Shown here piece after piece: positions 34,593 to 44,178 of a DNA stretch of 64,000 nucleotides. Source of the DNA: Anaerobranca gottschalkii DSM 13577. Lineage in GTDB: Bacteria > Bacillota > Proteinivoracia > Proteinivoracales > Proteinivoracaceae. How positions within the stretch are numbered: the first letter of the stretch is position 1; every line of letters begins with the position of its first letter. The notes beneath the pieces were generated by a model, which was not told where the DNA came from, did no database searches, and saw only the letters and a program-made list of their open reading frames with translations. The position numbers were made by a program, and so were the translations under genes. The DNA lies in the NCBI RefSeq assembly GCF_900111575.1, contig NZ_FOIF01000001.1, positions 91,816-155,815 on the forward strand, read 5' to 3'.

Positions 34593-35801
34593 TTACATAT
34601 GTTGCATAATATCAAACATTGGCAACAACATTGCAATAACTATTAACCCTACCATCAAAGCGACAAAAACAATCATTATCGGTTCGATTAAAGAAGCTAT
34701 TCTCTGGGTTGAATATTTAACATCTTCTTCATAAAAAACTCCTATCTTTTCTAGCATTTCATCTAAATTCCCTGTTTCCTCTCCAACGGATAACATTTGA
34801 TGGGTTAGTGGATCTATAAACTTACTCCTACTAAACTCTTGGGATAAAGTGCCACCTTCTTGAATACCAACTAAAGCATCAAGGATTTCTTCACCAAAAT
34901 AAGTGTTTTCTACAGCCTTTGCCACCAATTGCAATGAAGTCACAATACCAGTATTACTCTTGGTTAACACACCTAAGGTTCTACAAAACCTAGCTACAGC
35001 AATTTTTTTCAGAAGGTTTCCAAATAAAGGAATTTGAGTTTTCTTATAATCCCACCAAAGCCTCACTTGCTCTTTCTTTAATAAGAAATTAATACCAGTA
35101 TAAATAGCAAAAACAACTATTAATAATAATATGATATTTTTTGATACAAATTCCGATAAATTGATTAACATCATCGTTATTTTAGGAAGTTTATCTCCAG
35201 CTCCTAAATCCTCAAACATTGCCACAAAGTTTGGAACAATAAAAATCAACATTAAAACCATTGCTATTAAAGAAAATCCCGCAATAAACCCTGGATAAGT
35301 AAATGCTGATTTAACCTTTTCCTTTAGTTCCCTTTCTCCTTCAAAATAAAGGGCCAGCCGTTTTAACACTTCATCCAATACTCCCCCTGTTTCCCCGGCT
35401 TCAACTAAACTTATAAAAATTTGGGGGAAAATATACTGTTTTTTTACACTTTCTGTTAAAGTTGAACCATTTTCTAATTCTTTTACAATATCTATTAAAG
35501 CAGTTTTTAAAACTTTATTAGTTGTTTGCTCTGAAATAATATCTAAAGCTTTAGTTATAGTAATACCTGCTTTTACCATTGTCGATAATTGATTACACAA
35601 TAATGATAAATCCTTAGGGGAAACATTTTTTCTTACAAAAGTAATACTCCTTTGTATCCTCGCCCTCTTTAAGTGTAAGACGTAGAGTTTTTGTTCCCTA
35701 AGTAAATATAAAGCTCTTTTTTGATCTTCTGCCTCAATTTGCCCTTTAACAGTTTCCCCCGCTAAGTTTTTAGCTATATATTGAAACTGCACATCGATCA
35801 C
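34593..35801 (-). CDS. pilC: Type IV pilus inner-membrane platform protein
   Basis: 402 residues, GspF/PilC family, with two repeats of the T2SSF domain. Recognisable blocks are LLCNQLSTMVKAGITITKAL, ISLVEAGETGGVLDEVLKRLA and the matching second repeat MLSVGEETGNLDEMLEKIG; three membrane helices include IAGFSLIAMVLMLIFIVPNF and the last near the C-terminus. Overlaps pilT by 4 bases. Confidence 0.95.
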   Translation of the reverse strand: MIDVQFQYIAKNLAGETVKGQIEAEDQKRALYLLREQKLYVLHLKRARIQRSITFVRKNVSPKDLSLLCNQLSTMVKAGITITKALDIISEQTTNKVLKTALIDIVKELENGSTLTESVKKQYIFPQIFISLVEAGETGGVLDEVLKRLALYFEGERELKEKVKSAFTYPGFIAGFSLIAMVLMLIFIVPNFVAMFEDLGAGDKLPKITMMLINLSEFVSKNIILLLIVVFAIYTGINFLLKKEQVRLWWDYKKTQIPLFGNLLKKIAVARFCRTLGVLTKSNTGIVTSLQLVAKAVENTYFGEEILDALVGIQEGGTLSQEFSRSKFIDPLTHQMLSVGEETGNLDEMLEKIGVFYEEDVKYSTQRIASLIEPIMIVFVALMVGLIVIAMLLPMFDIMQHM

Positions 35802-36826
35802 CTACTAACTTCACAGTATTCTCTAAAGGTTTCTTCACTGATTATACCGGCAATTTTTAAATTCTTTAATGATTGTTCCATAGAAATCATCCCCAATTTA
35901 GACCCCGTTTCAATAACTGAATTCAATTGATAAGTTTTATTTTCCCTAATTAAATTCTGTACTGCAGTATTGGCTTTCAACACCTCTACTGCCACCGTCC
36001 TCTTACCATCTATAGTGGGTAGAAGTTGTTGGGCTACTACCCCTTGTAAAGTTTCTGCCAGTTGAGTTCTAATTTGATTTTGTTGTGTTCCTGGAAAAAC
36101 ATCGATTATCCTATCGATTGTTTTAGCGGCACTTACTGTATGTAAAGTAGCAAAAACCAAATGCCCTGTCTCAGCAGCAGTAATAGCAGTTTGAATTGTT
36201 TCAAAATCCCGCATTTCACCAACTAAAATCACATCGGGGTCTTGCCTCATAGCTGCCTTTAACCCTTCATTAAAACTAGAGGTATCTTTACCGATCTCCC
36301 TCTGATTAACAATGGCCCTTTTATTGCTATGGATAAACTCTATAGGATCTTCTAAGGTAATTATATGGCAAGGCTTTTCAGTGTTGATAATATCTAAAAG
36401 GGCAGCTAATGTAGTAGATTTACCACTTCCCGTCGGTCCTGTAACCAACACCAAACCTTTTTTCAGTTTAGTGAAACTTAGTATAGAATCAGGAAGACCT
36501 AAGGTCCTCCAAGATGGAATAGTATTAGGGATAATTCTAGCAACTATAGAAAAATAACCCCTTTGTTTAAAGACATTGACCCTAAAGCGATTAACACCGG
36601 GAAGTTCAAAGGAAAAATCCCTTTCAGTAAAGTTTTTTAAATCCCCTTTATACCCAGATTTTTCTAATAAAGTAGTAGCATATTCTTCCAAAACTTCAGG
36701 GGTTAAAAGTTCTGGACTTACAATATGAAGTTTTCCATTTATTCTATAAATAACAGGGCTATTGATAGTTAGATGAATATCCGATGCTTCAAATTTTGCA
36801 GCATTGGTAAAAATTTTAAAGATCAT
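35798..36826 (-). CDS. pilT: Pilus retraction ATPase
   Basis: 342 residues. Walker A GPTGSGKSTTLAALLD, Asp box HIITLEDPIEF, Walker B DVILVGEMRDFETI, His box GHLVFATLHTVSA, and the PilT-type DRIIDVFPGTQQNQIRTQLAE. It powers disassembly of the pilus and hence twitching and DNA uptake. Overlaps pilB by one base. Confidence 0.95.
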   Translation of the reverse strand: MIFKIFTNAAKFEASDIHLTINSPVIYRINGKLHIVSPELLTPEVLEEYATTLLEKSGYKGDLKNFTERDFSFELPGVNRFRVNVFKQRGYFSIVARIIPNTIPSWRTLGLPDSILSFTKLKKGLVLVTGPTGSGKSTTLAALLDIINTEKPCHIITLEDPIEFIHSNKRAIVNQREIGKDTSSFNEGLKAAMRQDPDVILVGEMRDFETIQTAITAAETGHLVFATLHTVSAAKTIDRIIDVFPGTQQNQIRTQLAETLQGVVAQQLLPTIDGKRTVAVEVLKANTAVQNLIRENKTYQLNSVIETGSKLGMISMEQSLKNLKIAGIISEETFREYCEVSR

Positions 36827-38436
36827 TAAAAATCCTCCCCATAGGCAACCTTCAGTACTTCCTCTTCTGTGGTTACCCCTTGTTTAACTTTGACTAGACC
36901 ATCCTGATAAAGGGTTATCATCCCTTTACTTATAGCTAAATCCTTTAGTTGTTTACTACTAGCCCCTGCCATTACCCCTTTTCTGATTTCATCATCTAAT
37001 ACTAAAACTTCATGGATAGCAGCCCTACCTTTATATCCTGTATTGTTACATTGACCGCAACCAGTTCCCCTACAAGAAGAACAGATTTTTCTAACTAAAC
37101 GCTGAGCCATTACTCCATTGATTGCCGAAGCCACTAAAAATGGTGGTAACCCCATATCTACTAAGCGGTTCAGCGCTCCTGGGGCGTCATTGGTATGGAG
37201 GGTAGAAAGTACCATATGGCCAGTTAGGGCAGCCCTTATAGCAATTTCAGCGGTTTCTTTATCCCTTATTTCCCCTACCATGACAATATCCGGATCTTGT
37301 CTCAAAATAGAACGGAGTCCTTCTGCAAAATTGAGACCTATTTTAGGCATTACATTAACTTGATTTATTCCTTCTAGGCGATACTCCACCGGATCTTCTA
37401 TAGTAACAATATTTTTTTCCCGGGAATTGAAATGGCTAAGAAGAGAGTAAAGGGTAGTAGTTTTTCCACAGCCCGTTGGTCCAGTAACTAAAAATATACC
37501 ATTAGGTTTAGCTATTATCTCTTTAAATTTAGTAAAGTTCCCTTCCTCCATCCCCAATTTATTTATATCTAAAATTAAAGAAGAGGTGTCTAGGATCCTC
37601 AAAACCATTTTTTCTCCATAAATGGTTGGTAAAGTAGAAACCCTGACATCTACTTCTCTACCGTTAATAGTTGTTTGAAAGCGATTGTCTTGAGGAAGCC
37701 TTCTTTCTGCGATATCCATATTGGCCATAATCTTTAACCTAGAGACAATAACTGCATGGGTATGTTTTGGGGATTTCATAATATCGTGGAGTATTCCATC
37801 TATTCTAAACCTGATGACTAACTTATCTTTGGCAGGTTCGATGTGAATATCACTAGCTCCATCTCTGATAGCTTGTTCAATGATGGAGTTAACTACCCGG
37901 ACAATGGGAGCATCATCGACCATTTCCTTTAATTTTTCTATTGCTTCCATGTCCTTTTCAATATCTTTGTTTTCTTCTAGGTTTTTAATAACTTTATCTA
38001 CCGATTCTTTAATTCCATAATGATGGTCTATTGCCCTTTGGATTTCGTCGGGGGTAGCTATTACCGGTTCAATTTCAAAGCCAGTTGTTCTGGATATTTC
38101 ATCGATAGCCACCACATCTAAGGGGTCGACCATAGCTAAAGTCAACCTATTTCCTTGTAATTTTAGGGGTACTACTGAAAACCTTTTTGCCGTATCAGCA
38201 TTTATTAAGTTAATAACTTTTTCATCTAAAGCAAATTTATATAAATTTACATGGGGGATTCCTAACTGAAATTCCAAAACCTCTATAAGTTGGTCATAGG
38301 TAAGAAGGCCTAACTGGACTAAGGCATCCCCTAATCTCTTACCATTTTGTTTTTGATAATTTAGAGCTTCTGATAACTGTTCCCCTGTTATTATCCCGTT
38401 TTCTACCAATAAATCCCCAAGTCTTTTCCTTTTCAT
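36826..38436 (-). CDS. pilB: Pilus extension ATPase
   Basis: 536 residues. The N-terminal MshEN-type domain (RLGDLLVENGIITGEQL, RLGDALVQLGLLTYDQL), a family module that can bind c-di-GMP, precedes the ATPase core: Walker A GPTGCGKTTTLYSLL, Walker B IVMVGEIRDKETAEIAIRAA, and the zinc-binding four-cysteine motif CSSC...CGQC. The start at 38436 is chosen because GGGAG stands just before it; an ATG at 38457 has none. First gene of the pil operon; no clear sigma-A promoter was seen in the 110 bases before it. Confidence 0.94.
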   Translation of the reverse strand: MKRKRLGDLLVENGIITGEQLSEALNYQKQNGKRLGDALVQLGLLTYDQLIEVLEFQLGIPHVNLYKFALDEKVINLINADTAKRFSVVPLKLQGNRLTLAMVDPLDVVAIDEISRTTGFEIEPVIATPDEIQRAIDHHYGIKESVDKVIKNLEENKDIEKDMEAIEKLKEMVDDAPIVRVVNSIIEQAIRDGASDIHIEPAKDKLVIRFRIDGILHDIMKSPKHTHAVIVSRLKIMANMDIAERRLPQDNRFQTTINGREVDVRVSTLPTIYGEKMVLRILDTSSLILDINKLGMEEGNFTKFKEIIAKPNGIFLVTGPTGCGKTTTLYSLLSHFNSREKNIVTIEDPVEYRLEGINQVNVMPKIGLNFAEGLRSILRQDPDIVMVGEIRDKETAEIAIRAALTGHMVLSTLHTNDAPGALNRLVDMGLPPFLVASAINGVMAQRLVRKICSSCRGTGCGQCNNTGYKGRAAIHEVLVLDDEIRKGVMAGASSKQLKDLAISKGMITLYQDGLVKVKQGVTTEEEVLKVAYGEDF

Positions 38437-38546
38437 CTCTCTCTCCCTTTCTCCCATAGGACTTAAGTACCGTATATATCATGATATAATTTTAGCAGTA
38501 ACTAAGAAAAAAATAAATAGGTAGAAGAGGAAAATGTTGTAATTTT

Positions 38547-41500
38547 TTAAAATTTATCTTTTGTTGATAGATAGTAATAAATAACAGGAAGGACAAATAG
38601 GGTAAGAAAGGTGGAAATTAATAAACCACCAATTACCACTATAGCCATAGGAGCTTGCATCTCTGCCCCATCACCTAGCCCTAGTGCTAAAGGTATAAGG
38701 GCTAAAATAGTTGTTAGAGCTGTCATTAAAATAGGTCTTAAACGGACAGAGCCTCCCTTTATTATTGCCTCCTCTTTTTTAAATCCTTGCTCCCTTAATT
38801 TATTTATATAGTCTACCAAGACAATTCCATTATTAACTACTATCCCTGTCAACACGATAATTCCGATAAAAGCTGTAATCCCTAGAGCTTTACCGGTGAG
38901 GACTAAGCCTCCTATTACCCCAATCCCAGCAAAGGGAATAGTAAAGATAATTATAAAGGGATTTAAAAGGGATTCGAACTGGGCAGCCATTATCATGTAA
39001 ACTAAAAATAAAGCTAAAATAAAGGCTAAATTCAGTCCTTGAAACCCTTCCTCCATCAACTGTGAAGCACCTCCATAAGTTGTACTATACCCTTCTGGTA
39101 AATTTAGGTCAGAAATAACTTTATCTACCTCTTTTTGGATTGTACCTAAATCTCCTTTGGTAATTTTCCCTTGGATAATAGAGGTTACTTGACCATTTTC
39201 CCGATAAATTGTCCTTGGACCATAAGCCTCCCTTATTTCCGCTACCTCTCCTAAAGCAACTCTGCCCCCCATGGGAGTAGTTAATTGGAGGTTTTTTAAG
39301 TTATCAAAATCTTCCACACTTACTTTCTTTCCTTCTTCTTTTTCTTTATTGTAAACCAACTTGATTGCAACCCTTTTACCATCTTCATAGAGATAACCAA
39401 TCCTTTCCCCTGCCAACTGAGTTTTAATGTTTTGTGCTATAGAAGCAGTTGTTAACTGATAAAGGGCTTGCTTGTTTCGATCTAAAAGTACTTGTACCTC
39501 TGGTTTAACTCCTTCAATATTACTCCTTATTTCTTCTAAATTTTCCACTTTTTCTAATGCCTTCATAATATCTTCAGTCAGCTTTTGAACCCCTTCTAAG
39601 TTAGGACCATGGATAATCATCTGTAATTCACTACTTCCCATCATATCCCTAAATTCATTTTGTTGGGCAAAGGTTAAAGTCCCATTTATATCCGTTAAAT
39701 TTTCCCTAATTTTACTAATAAACTCTTTCGTAGCACCCCTCTCCTTTAAAAGAACACTAATTTCCGCCCTATCTGTCCTTGGTATACCCGTTATTCCCCC
39801 TCTAGAACCTACCCTTGTTGATATAACTTCAATCTCTTCATATTCTTCCAATATCCTTTCAATCTTTTTAGCCTCCTCATTAGTTATATCTAAATTTGTC
39901 CCCTCTTCCATGGTTAAATTGATTATAAAACTGCCTTCATCAATTTCCGGAATAAATTCACGGCCTAATTTAGGATATTGGGATAAGGCTAGAATAAAAA
40001 TAGCAACTGTTAAAAATAACGTAATACCTTTATATGTCATAGGATAAGAAAGTAGAACTTGGTAAATTCCCCAAACTCTAAATTGGGGAATTTTCCTCTG
40101 ATACTTTAACAAAAGGAAAGATAGCATAGGAATTACTGTCAAAGCAACTAAAAGGGAAGCCAACAAGGAAAAACTGACAGTTAAAGCTAATTCCCCGAAT
40201 AATTCACCTGTTAGACCACCAACAAAAACCACTGGTAAGAATACCACCATAGTGGTGAAAGTAGAAGCTGTAATAGCCATTGCAACTTCATCTACCCCCT
40301 TCTTAGTAGCCTCAGACAATTCCTCCCCTTGTTGAAGATGGCGATAAATATTCTCTATTACCACAATAGAATTATCTACCAACATACCAACACCTAATGC
40401 TAATCCCCCTAAAGTCATAAGGTTTAATGTTAACCCTGTAAAATACATCAAAATAAAGGTAGATATTAAAGAAAAGGGTATAGATATGGTTATAACAATG
40501 GTACTTAATATACTCTTTAAAAAAACTAAAAGAATTATCAAAGCTAAAAAGGCACCTATAATTAAGTTCTGGACTATTCCATTAATGGATTTTTGAACTA
40601 TTTCTCCTTGATTTAAAGTTACAGTAAAATTGTAGTCCCCTGCCTTTTCCATTTTATTTATCATTTCCAAAACCCTTTGGGTTACCTGAACTAAATTACT
40701 GTCCCCTTCCCTTTGGATAGTGATATTAATTCCATCTAATCCATTGGTTCTACTTAAACTATCTAAAGGTCCATATGTTTCTTCAATTTCAACTACATCT
40801 TTTAAGTAAATAGGTATTAATACTTCCCCCCATTCCATCCCTACCACAATATTTTCCAAGTCTTCTAAGTTTCTAAATTTCCCCATTACCCTAACAGGCA
40901 ATATTTTATCTCCTTTACTGACTTTATGGGCTGGTAAGTTGAAATTATTTAAATTAATCAAACCAGCCAAAACTTTAGAGTTTAAACCGTATTTTTGTAA
41001 TTTTTCCTCATCGATAATGAAATTGATTTCCTTTTCCGGACCACCTGTTACTTCCACCGATGCTACCCCGGGAATGGAATCTAGTTTAGGTGCAACTTCC
41101 TTTTCTACATATCTTTGTAGTTCCCTTAAAGGTTTTTCTCCTGTTACTGTTATTTGTAAAACCGGCATCCTTGTAGGGTCAAATTTAACTACCATAGGTT
41201 TTGATGCATCATCGGGTAGTTGTAGAAATTCTAATCTGTCTTTAATTTCTTCTCTAACAGCATCTAAATTTACTCCCCAATTAAATTCCAAAATTATGAT
41301 AGAAGTTCCTTCAGCAGATCTAGAGGAAATTTTTTTAAGGCCACTGGCAGTACCTACTACCTGCTCTAAAGGTTCTGTGATTAAAGTTGCCACTTCGCCA
41401 GGGGCAGCATTGGGCAAACTGGTAATTACCCCTAAGATAGGGGGAGAAATTTTAGGCAAAAGATCCATCTGTAAATTAGTTAAAGATACTAAACCTAATA

Positions 41501-41567
41501 GCAAGACAAAGGCCATTAACATTAAAATTGCCACCGGTCTTTTTATAGCTAAGGAACCAAAGGTCAT
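38547..41567 (-). CDS. RND family efflux permease (HAE1/SwrC-like)
   Basis: 1006 residues, full length. Typical RND build: one helix, a large extracytoplasmic loop, six helices, a second loop and five more helices. Motifs include SLAIKRPVAILMLMAFVLLL at the start, GVGMLVDNSIVVIENIYRH with the proton-relay aspartate, GREFIPEIDEGSFIINL, and FIGIIVLTGIVVNNGIVLVDY. In Firmicutes such proteins (SwrC/YerP) export surfactants, drugs or lipids. There is no membrane fusion protein gene or regulator beside it. Its TTG- or ATG-type start region has GGAGG upstream, and a terminator separates it from aroK. Confidence 0.92.
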   Translation of the reverse strand: MTFGSLAIKRPVAILMLMAFVLLLGLVSLTNLQMDLLPKISPPILGVITSLPNAAPGEVATLITEPLEQVVGTASGLKKISSRSAEGTSIIILEFNWGVNLDAVREEIKDRLEFLQLPDDASKPMVVKFDPTRMPVLQITVTGEKPLRELQRYVEKEVAPKLDSIPGVASVEVTGGPEKEINFIIDEEKLQKYGLNSKVLAGLINLNNFNLPAHKVSKGDKILPVRVMGKFRNLEDLENIVVGMEWGEVLIPIYLKDVVEIEETYGPLDSLSRTNGLDGINITIQREGDSNLVQVTQRVLEMINKMEKAGDYNFTVTLNQGEIVQKSINGIVQNLIIGAFLALIILLVFLKSILSTIVITISIPFSLISTFILMYFTGLTLNLMTLGGLALGVGMLVDNSIVVIENIYRHLQQGEELSEATKKGVDEVAMAITASTFTTMVVFLPVVFVGGLTGELFGELALTVSFSLLASLLVALTVIPMLSFLLLKYQRKIPQFRVWGIYQVLLSYPMTYKGITLFLTVAIFILALSQYPKLGREFIPEIDEGSFIINLTMEEGTNLDITNEEAKKIERILEEYEEIEVISTRVGSRGGITGIPRTDRAEISVLLKERGATKEFISKIRENLTDINGTLTFAQQNEFRDMMGSSELQMIIHGPNLEGVQKLTEDIMKALEKVENLEEIRSNIEGVKPEVQVLLDRNKQALYQLTTASIAQNIKTQLAGERIGYLYEDGKRVAIKLVYNKEKEEGKKVSVEDFDNLKNLQLTTPMGGRVALGEVAEIREAYGPRTIYRENGQVTSIIQGKITKGDLGTIQKEVDKVISDLNLPEGYSTTYGGASQLMEEGFQGLNLAFILALFLVYMIMAAQFESLLNPFIIIFTIPFAGIGVIGGLVLTGKALGITAFIGIIVLTGIVVNNGIVLVDYINKLREQGFKKEEAIIKGGSVRLRPILMTALTTILALIPLALGLGDGAEMQAPMAIVVIGGLLISTFLTLFVLPVIYYYLSTKDKF

Positions 41568-41595
41568 CTCTGAACCCCTCCTAATACAAAAATTA

Positions 41596-41626
41596 AAGTC
41601 TTCTCCTTAGATTTAGGAAAAGACTT
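41596..41626 (-). terminator. Terminator at the end of the competence operon
   Basis: On the minus strand AAGTCTTTTCCT pairs with AGGAGAAGACTT (one G-U pair), followed by TAATTTTTG. It overlaps the aroK stop. The RND gene begins 29 bases later, so it may depend on read-through or a promoter inside aroK. Confidence 0.7.
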
Positions 41627-42125
41627 AGTCTAAATTTAGTATTTCCAGAAGTTCAGCGATTATCCTTGGTAAATCTCTATCAGAATTTACTGTGATATCT
41701 CCATATCTCTGGTAAAGGACTTCCCTTCTTCCAAAAAATTCTTGTATGTAAAGGATATCTTTATTTTTTAATAAAGGTCGATCATTTTTTTCCAACCTAG
41801 ATAAAAGGGTTTCTAGTGGACATTTTAACCAAACTATTTCCCCGAAACTTTTAAGGAGCTGCATATTGCTTTCCCTTTCCACAACTCCTCCCCCACAGTC
41901 AATTATCCCTTCCCCCTTTTCTACCACTTCTTTTATTATTCCACTTTCCAACTGTCTAAAGTATTCTTCTCCGTATCTTTCAAATATCTCGGGGATACTG
42001 ATACCGGCTTTATCTTCCACCATTTGATCAATACTATATAGGGGCAGAGAGGTAGTCTGGGCTAATAATTTCCCTACAGTAGTTTTACCACTGCCACTAA
42101 AACCTATAAGTACTAACCTTTTAAT
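41625..42125 (-). CDS. aroK: Shikimate kinase
   Basis: 166 residues. Phosphorylates shikimate at the 3-hydroxyl. Walker A is GFSGSGKTTVGK, the substrate-binding aspartate is in SIDQMVEDKAG, the arginine in FRQLE, and the GGGVV loop and lid arginine (KNDRPLL) are present. The favoured start is an ATT at 42125: AAAGGAG lies 8 bases upstream, the codon overlaps the comFB stop (ATTAA), and the protein then begins like other AroKs (KRLVLIGFSG). An in-frame ATG at 42158 adds 11 unlikely residues and has no site. It is the last gene of the competence operon. Confidence 0.9.
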   Translation of the reverse strand: MKRLVLIGFSGSGKTTVGKLLAQTTSLPLYSIDQMVEDKAGISIPEIFERYGEEYFRQLESGIIKEVVEKGEGIIDCGGGVVERESNMQLLKSFGEIVWLKCPLETLLSRLEKNDRPLLKNKDILYIQEFFGRREVLYQRYGDITVNSDRDLPRIIAELLEILNLD

Positions 42126-42381
42126 GGCGGGGACTCCTTTTAACCTTTTCCATAGCATCAGTAATAGCCCCTAAGATATCCACTGCAGTTTGTGCATTGA
42201 AGGCTTGAGCTTTAGAAAAAATTTCCCCTTGCTGAGAAACTACGTATTTAGGTGGTAAATTATTTAAAGCAATAGCCATCATATCTAGTTTACATTGTTC
42301 ACAATCACAGACACTGCTATTTTTCAAAAGCTCTTCCAGTTTTTCTCTAACTAATACTTCATTGTAATTAATTAATTTCAT
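42121..42381 (-). CDS. comFB: Late competence protein ComFB
   Basis: 86 residues. Carries the ComFB pattern of four cysteines/zinc-binding residues, CDCEQCKLDMMAIALN, followed by LPPKYVVS and an Ala/Gln-rich helix. ComFB domains have been linked to nucleotide second-messenger binding in some bacteria, but the role in Firmicutes is not established. The start at 42381 has GGAG upstream; a longer frame to 42435 lies inside the previous gene. It sits between the HD-domain protein and aroK in the comG-like operon. Confidence 0.85.
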   Translation of the reverse strand: MKLINYNEVLVREKLEELLKNSSVCDCEQCKLDMMAIALNNLPPKYVVSQQGEIFSKAQAFNAQTAVDILGAITDAMEKVKRSPRH

Positions 42382-43807
42382 TTTTCTCCATCCTTCCCAT
42401 TGGTTTTTCCTGTCTTTTACCAGTATATAGATCAACTTCTAATATCCTATTATACAAGGGATGCTGATTTTCTTCAAATACCGTTAACTTTGAACCTTCA
42501 ACTTTATAGGTGACTTTGGCGTTTCTCCTAGTAAGGGCGGCGGATAAACCATCGATGATCTTAAACATTCTCAAAAGGGGAAGTAAATGGCTAGGAAATT
42601 CTTTAGGAAGCATATCTTCTGAGTGGTGATGATAGCGGATGATATTAACTATATCATCACTTTTACCATAAAATTTGCTGGCTAAATCAGCGCTCCGGGC
42701 TGCATGGTAAATACCTTCTTCAAAAACTTCTTCTGGTGAAACTTTATCCCCTATCTTTAAAGTTGGTTGAGATTTGCCTAAATCGTGGAATATTATAGCT
42801 TCTACTAAAGTATCTTTATCTATGCCTATTAACTTCATTAACCCCATCTCATTGAAATCTGCGGCAACTTTAAGGCAGTTAACTACATGGAGATAACCTC
42901 CACCTTCTATAATTTCTGTAATTGTAATTGTAGATGTTTCTGGATCATAGACATCCCGGTATTCTGGAGTGGTTTTTAATTTATATTCCACCTTTGAGTT
43001 AGGAAGGGTTAAAGCAAAGGCTTTATCTAATTCTTCTTTTGTTTTGGAAAGCTGGGTCTGTAAACTTTTAAAATTAGTTATATCGCTAAAGGTTTGTACC
43101 ACCCCTTCAACGAAATCACTGCCATTTCTCTTTAAAGGAACATAATTAACTAAAAATACCCTACCATCTTGAAGTTTTGTTTCTACACCATACCGGGGCT
43201 CCCCTGTACTTATCACTAATTCAGTAATTGAAGGTTGTTTACTTAAATTAACAGCCTTTTTACCTATCCTATCCACAGCCCTTAAACCGGTCAGTTTTTC
43301 TGCTGCAGGGTTAAATTCTCTGATAATTAAATCCCTATCTACGACAATCAACCCTTCATTTAAAGATTCGATTATTTGCCTTGCCCTTTTTTCTTTAAAA
43401 TTTTCTAATTGGATTTTCACTTGTTCCTTCATGTAATTTTTAATTACATCTTTATGACTTAAAACTCCTATAATTTTTTTATTATATGGTGATTCCAGTA
43501 CCGGCATATAACTAATACCATATTTGACAAAGGTCTTCATACTGTTTTGTAAATCAGTATCAGGATAAACATAGTGGACTTTTTCTATAGGAATCATTAC
43601 TTCCTTAACTTCTACCCTCAAGTTACCTTCCTTAATCACTACATCCTGGAGTACTGTGTGGGTTACCATTCCTACTAATTGTTGACCTTCTGTAACTACA
43701 AAGGCACAGGATTCCTTGCTATTTGACATTTCTCTAATGACATCTAGAAAATATTGATCCGGAGAAACCATTAAAAAAGTTTTTTTAAAGATATCCTTCA
43801 CCAACAT
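42368..43807 (-). CDS. CBS-PAS-HD domain sensor/hydrolase protein
   Basis: 479 residues in three parts: a CBS pair (1-130) that may bind adenine nucleotides, a PAS domain (about 145-255; GLIVVDRDLIIREFNPAAEKLTG), and an HD-domain hydrolase (about 310-450; His in LHVVNCLKV, FHDLGKSQPT, HAARSADLASKFY, YHHHSED). The HD is of the kind found in nucleotide phosphohydrolases; it does not show HD-GYP spacing. It probably adjusts a nucleotide signal in answer to energy state or redox. Place between the comG-like pseudopilins and comFB suggests a link to competence or pili. Confidence 0.82.
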   Translation of the reverse strand: MLVKDIFKKTFLMVSPDQYFLDVIREMSNSKESCAFVVTEGQQLVGMVTHTVLQDVVIKEGNLRVEVKEVMIPIEKVHYVYPDTDLQNSMKTFVKYGISYMPVLESPYNKKIIGVLSHKDVIKNYMKEQVKIQLENFKEKRARQIIESLNEGLIVVDRDLIIREFNPAAEKLTGLRAVDRIGKKAVNLSKQPSITELVISTGEPRYGVETKLQDGRVFLVNYVPLKRNGSDFVEGVVQTFSDITNFKSLQTQLSKTKEELDKAFALTLPNSKVEYKLKTTPEYRDVYDPETSTITITEIIEGGGYLHVVNCLKVAADFNEMGLMKLIGIDKDTLVEAIIFHDLGKSQPTLKIGDKVSPEEVFEEGIYHAARSADLASKFYGKSDDIVNIIRYHHHSEDMLPKEFPSHLLPLLRMFKIIDGLSAALTRRNAKVTYKVEGSKLTVFEENQHPLYNRILEVDLYTGKRQEKPMGRMEKNEIN

Positions 43808-44178
43808 GTCCTTTCTCCTTTCGGTACATTTTCCAATCTATTGATGACATTACCTTTATTATCTAATGTAAGGTCGATAGTATAAACAGCCCATTCATTT
43901 TCTACAACGATAAAAATTTTATAATTATTTCCCTGTTTTTCCTTTGAAACATAATAATTTTTGCCATTAAATTCACCACAAAAAACCCCTAATTCTTCAT
44001 AAATTATGTACTTTTCTTCTAAAGCTAAAGCAAAATTTCTCACACTGTTTTGATAATAAAATAAAGTATTGGCTTCTAACATTCTGTTTAATTGATAAAG
44101 GATGGCAGCTATGCTCATCAGTAAAAGAAAAAGAATTGATAATATTAAAATATTAATACTGCCTTTATGATTCACCAT
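43798..44178 (-). CDS. ComGG/PilX-like small membrane protein
   Basis: 126 residues. One N-terminal helix (INILILSILFLLLMSIAAIL) preceded by a short HKGS stretch, then a small beta-rich domain with two cysteines. Position at the end of the pseudopilin set matches comGG of Bacillus, but sequence similarity is too weak to be sure. Confidence 0.55.
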   Translation of the reverse strand: MVNHKGSINILILSILFLLLMSIAAILYQLNRMLEANTLFYYQNSVRNFALALEEKYIIYEELGVFCGEFNGKNYYVSKEKQGNNYKIFIVVENEWAVYTIDLTLDNKGNVINRLENVPKGERTCW

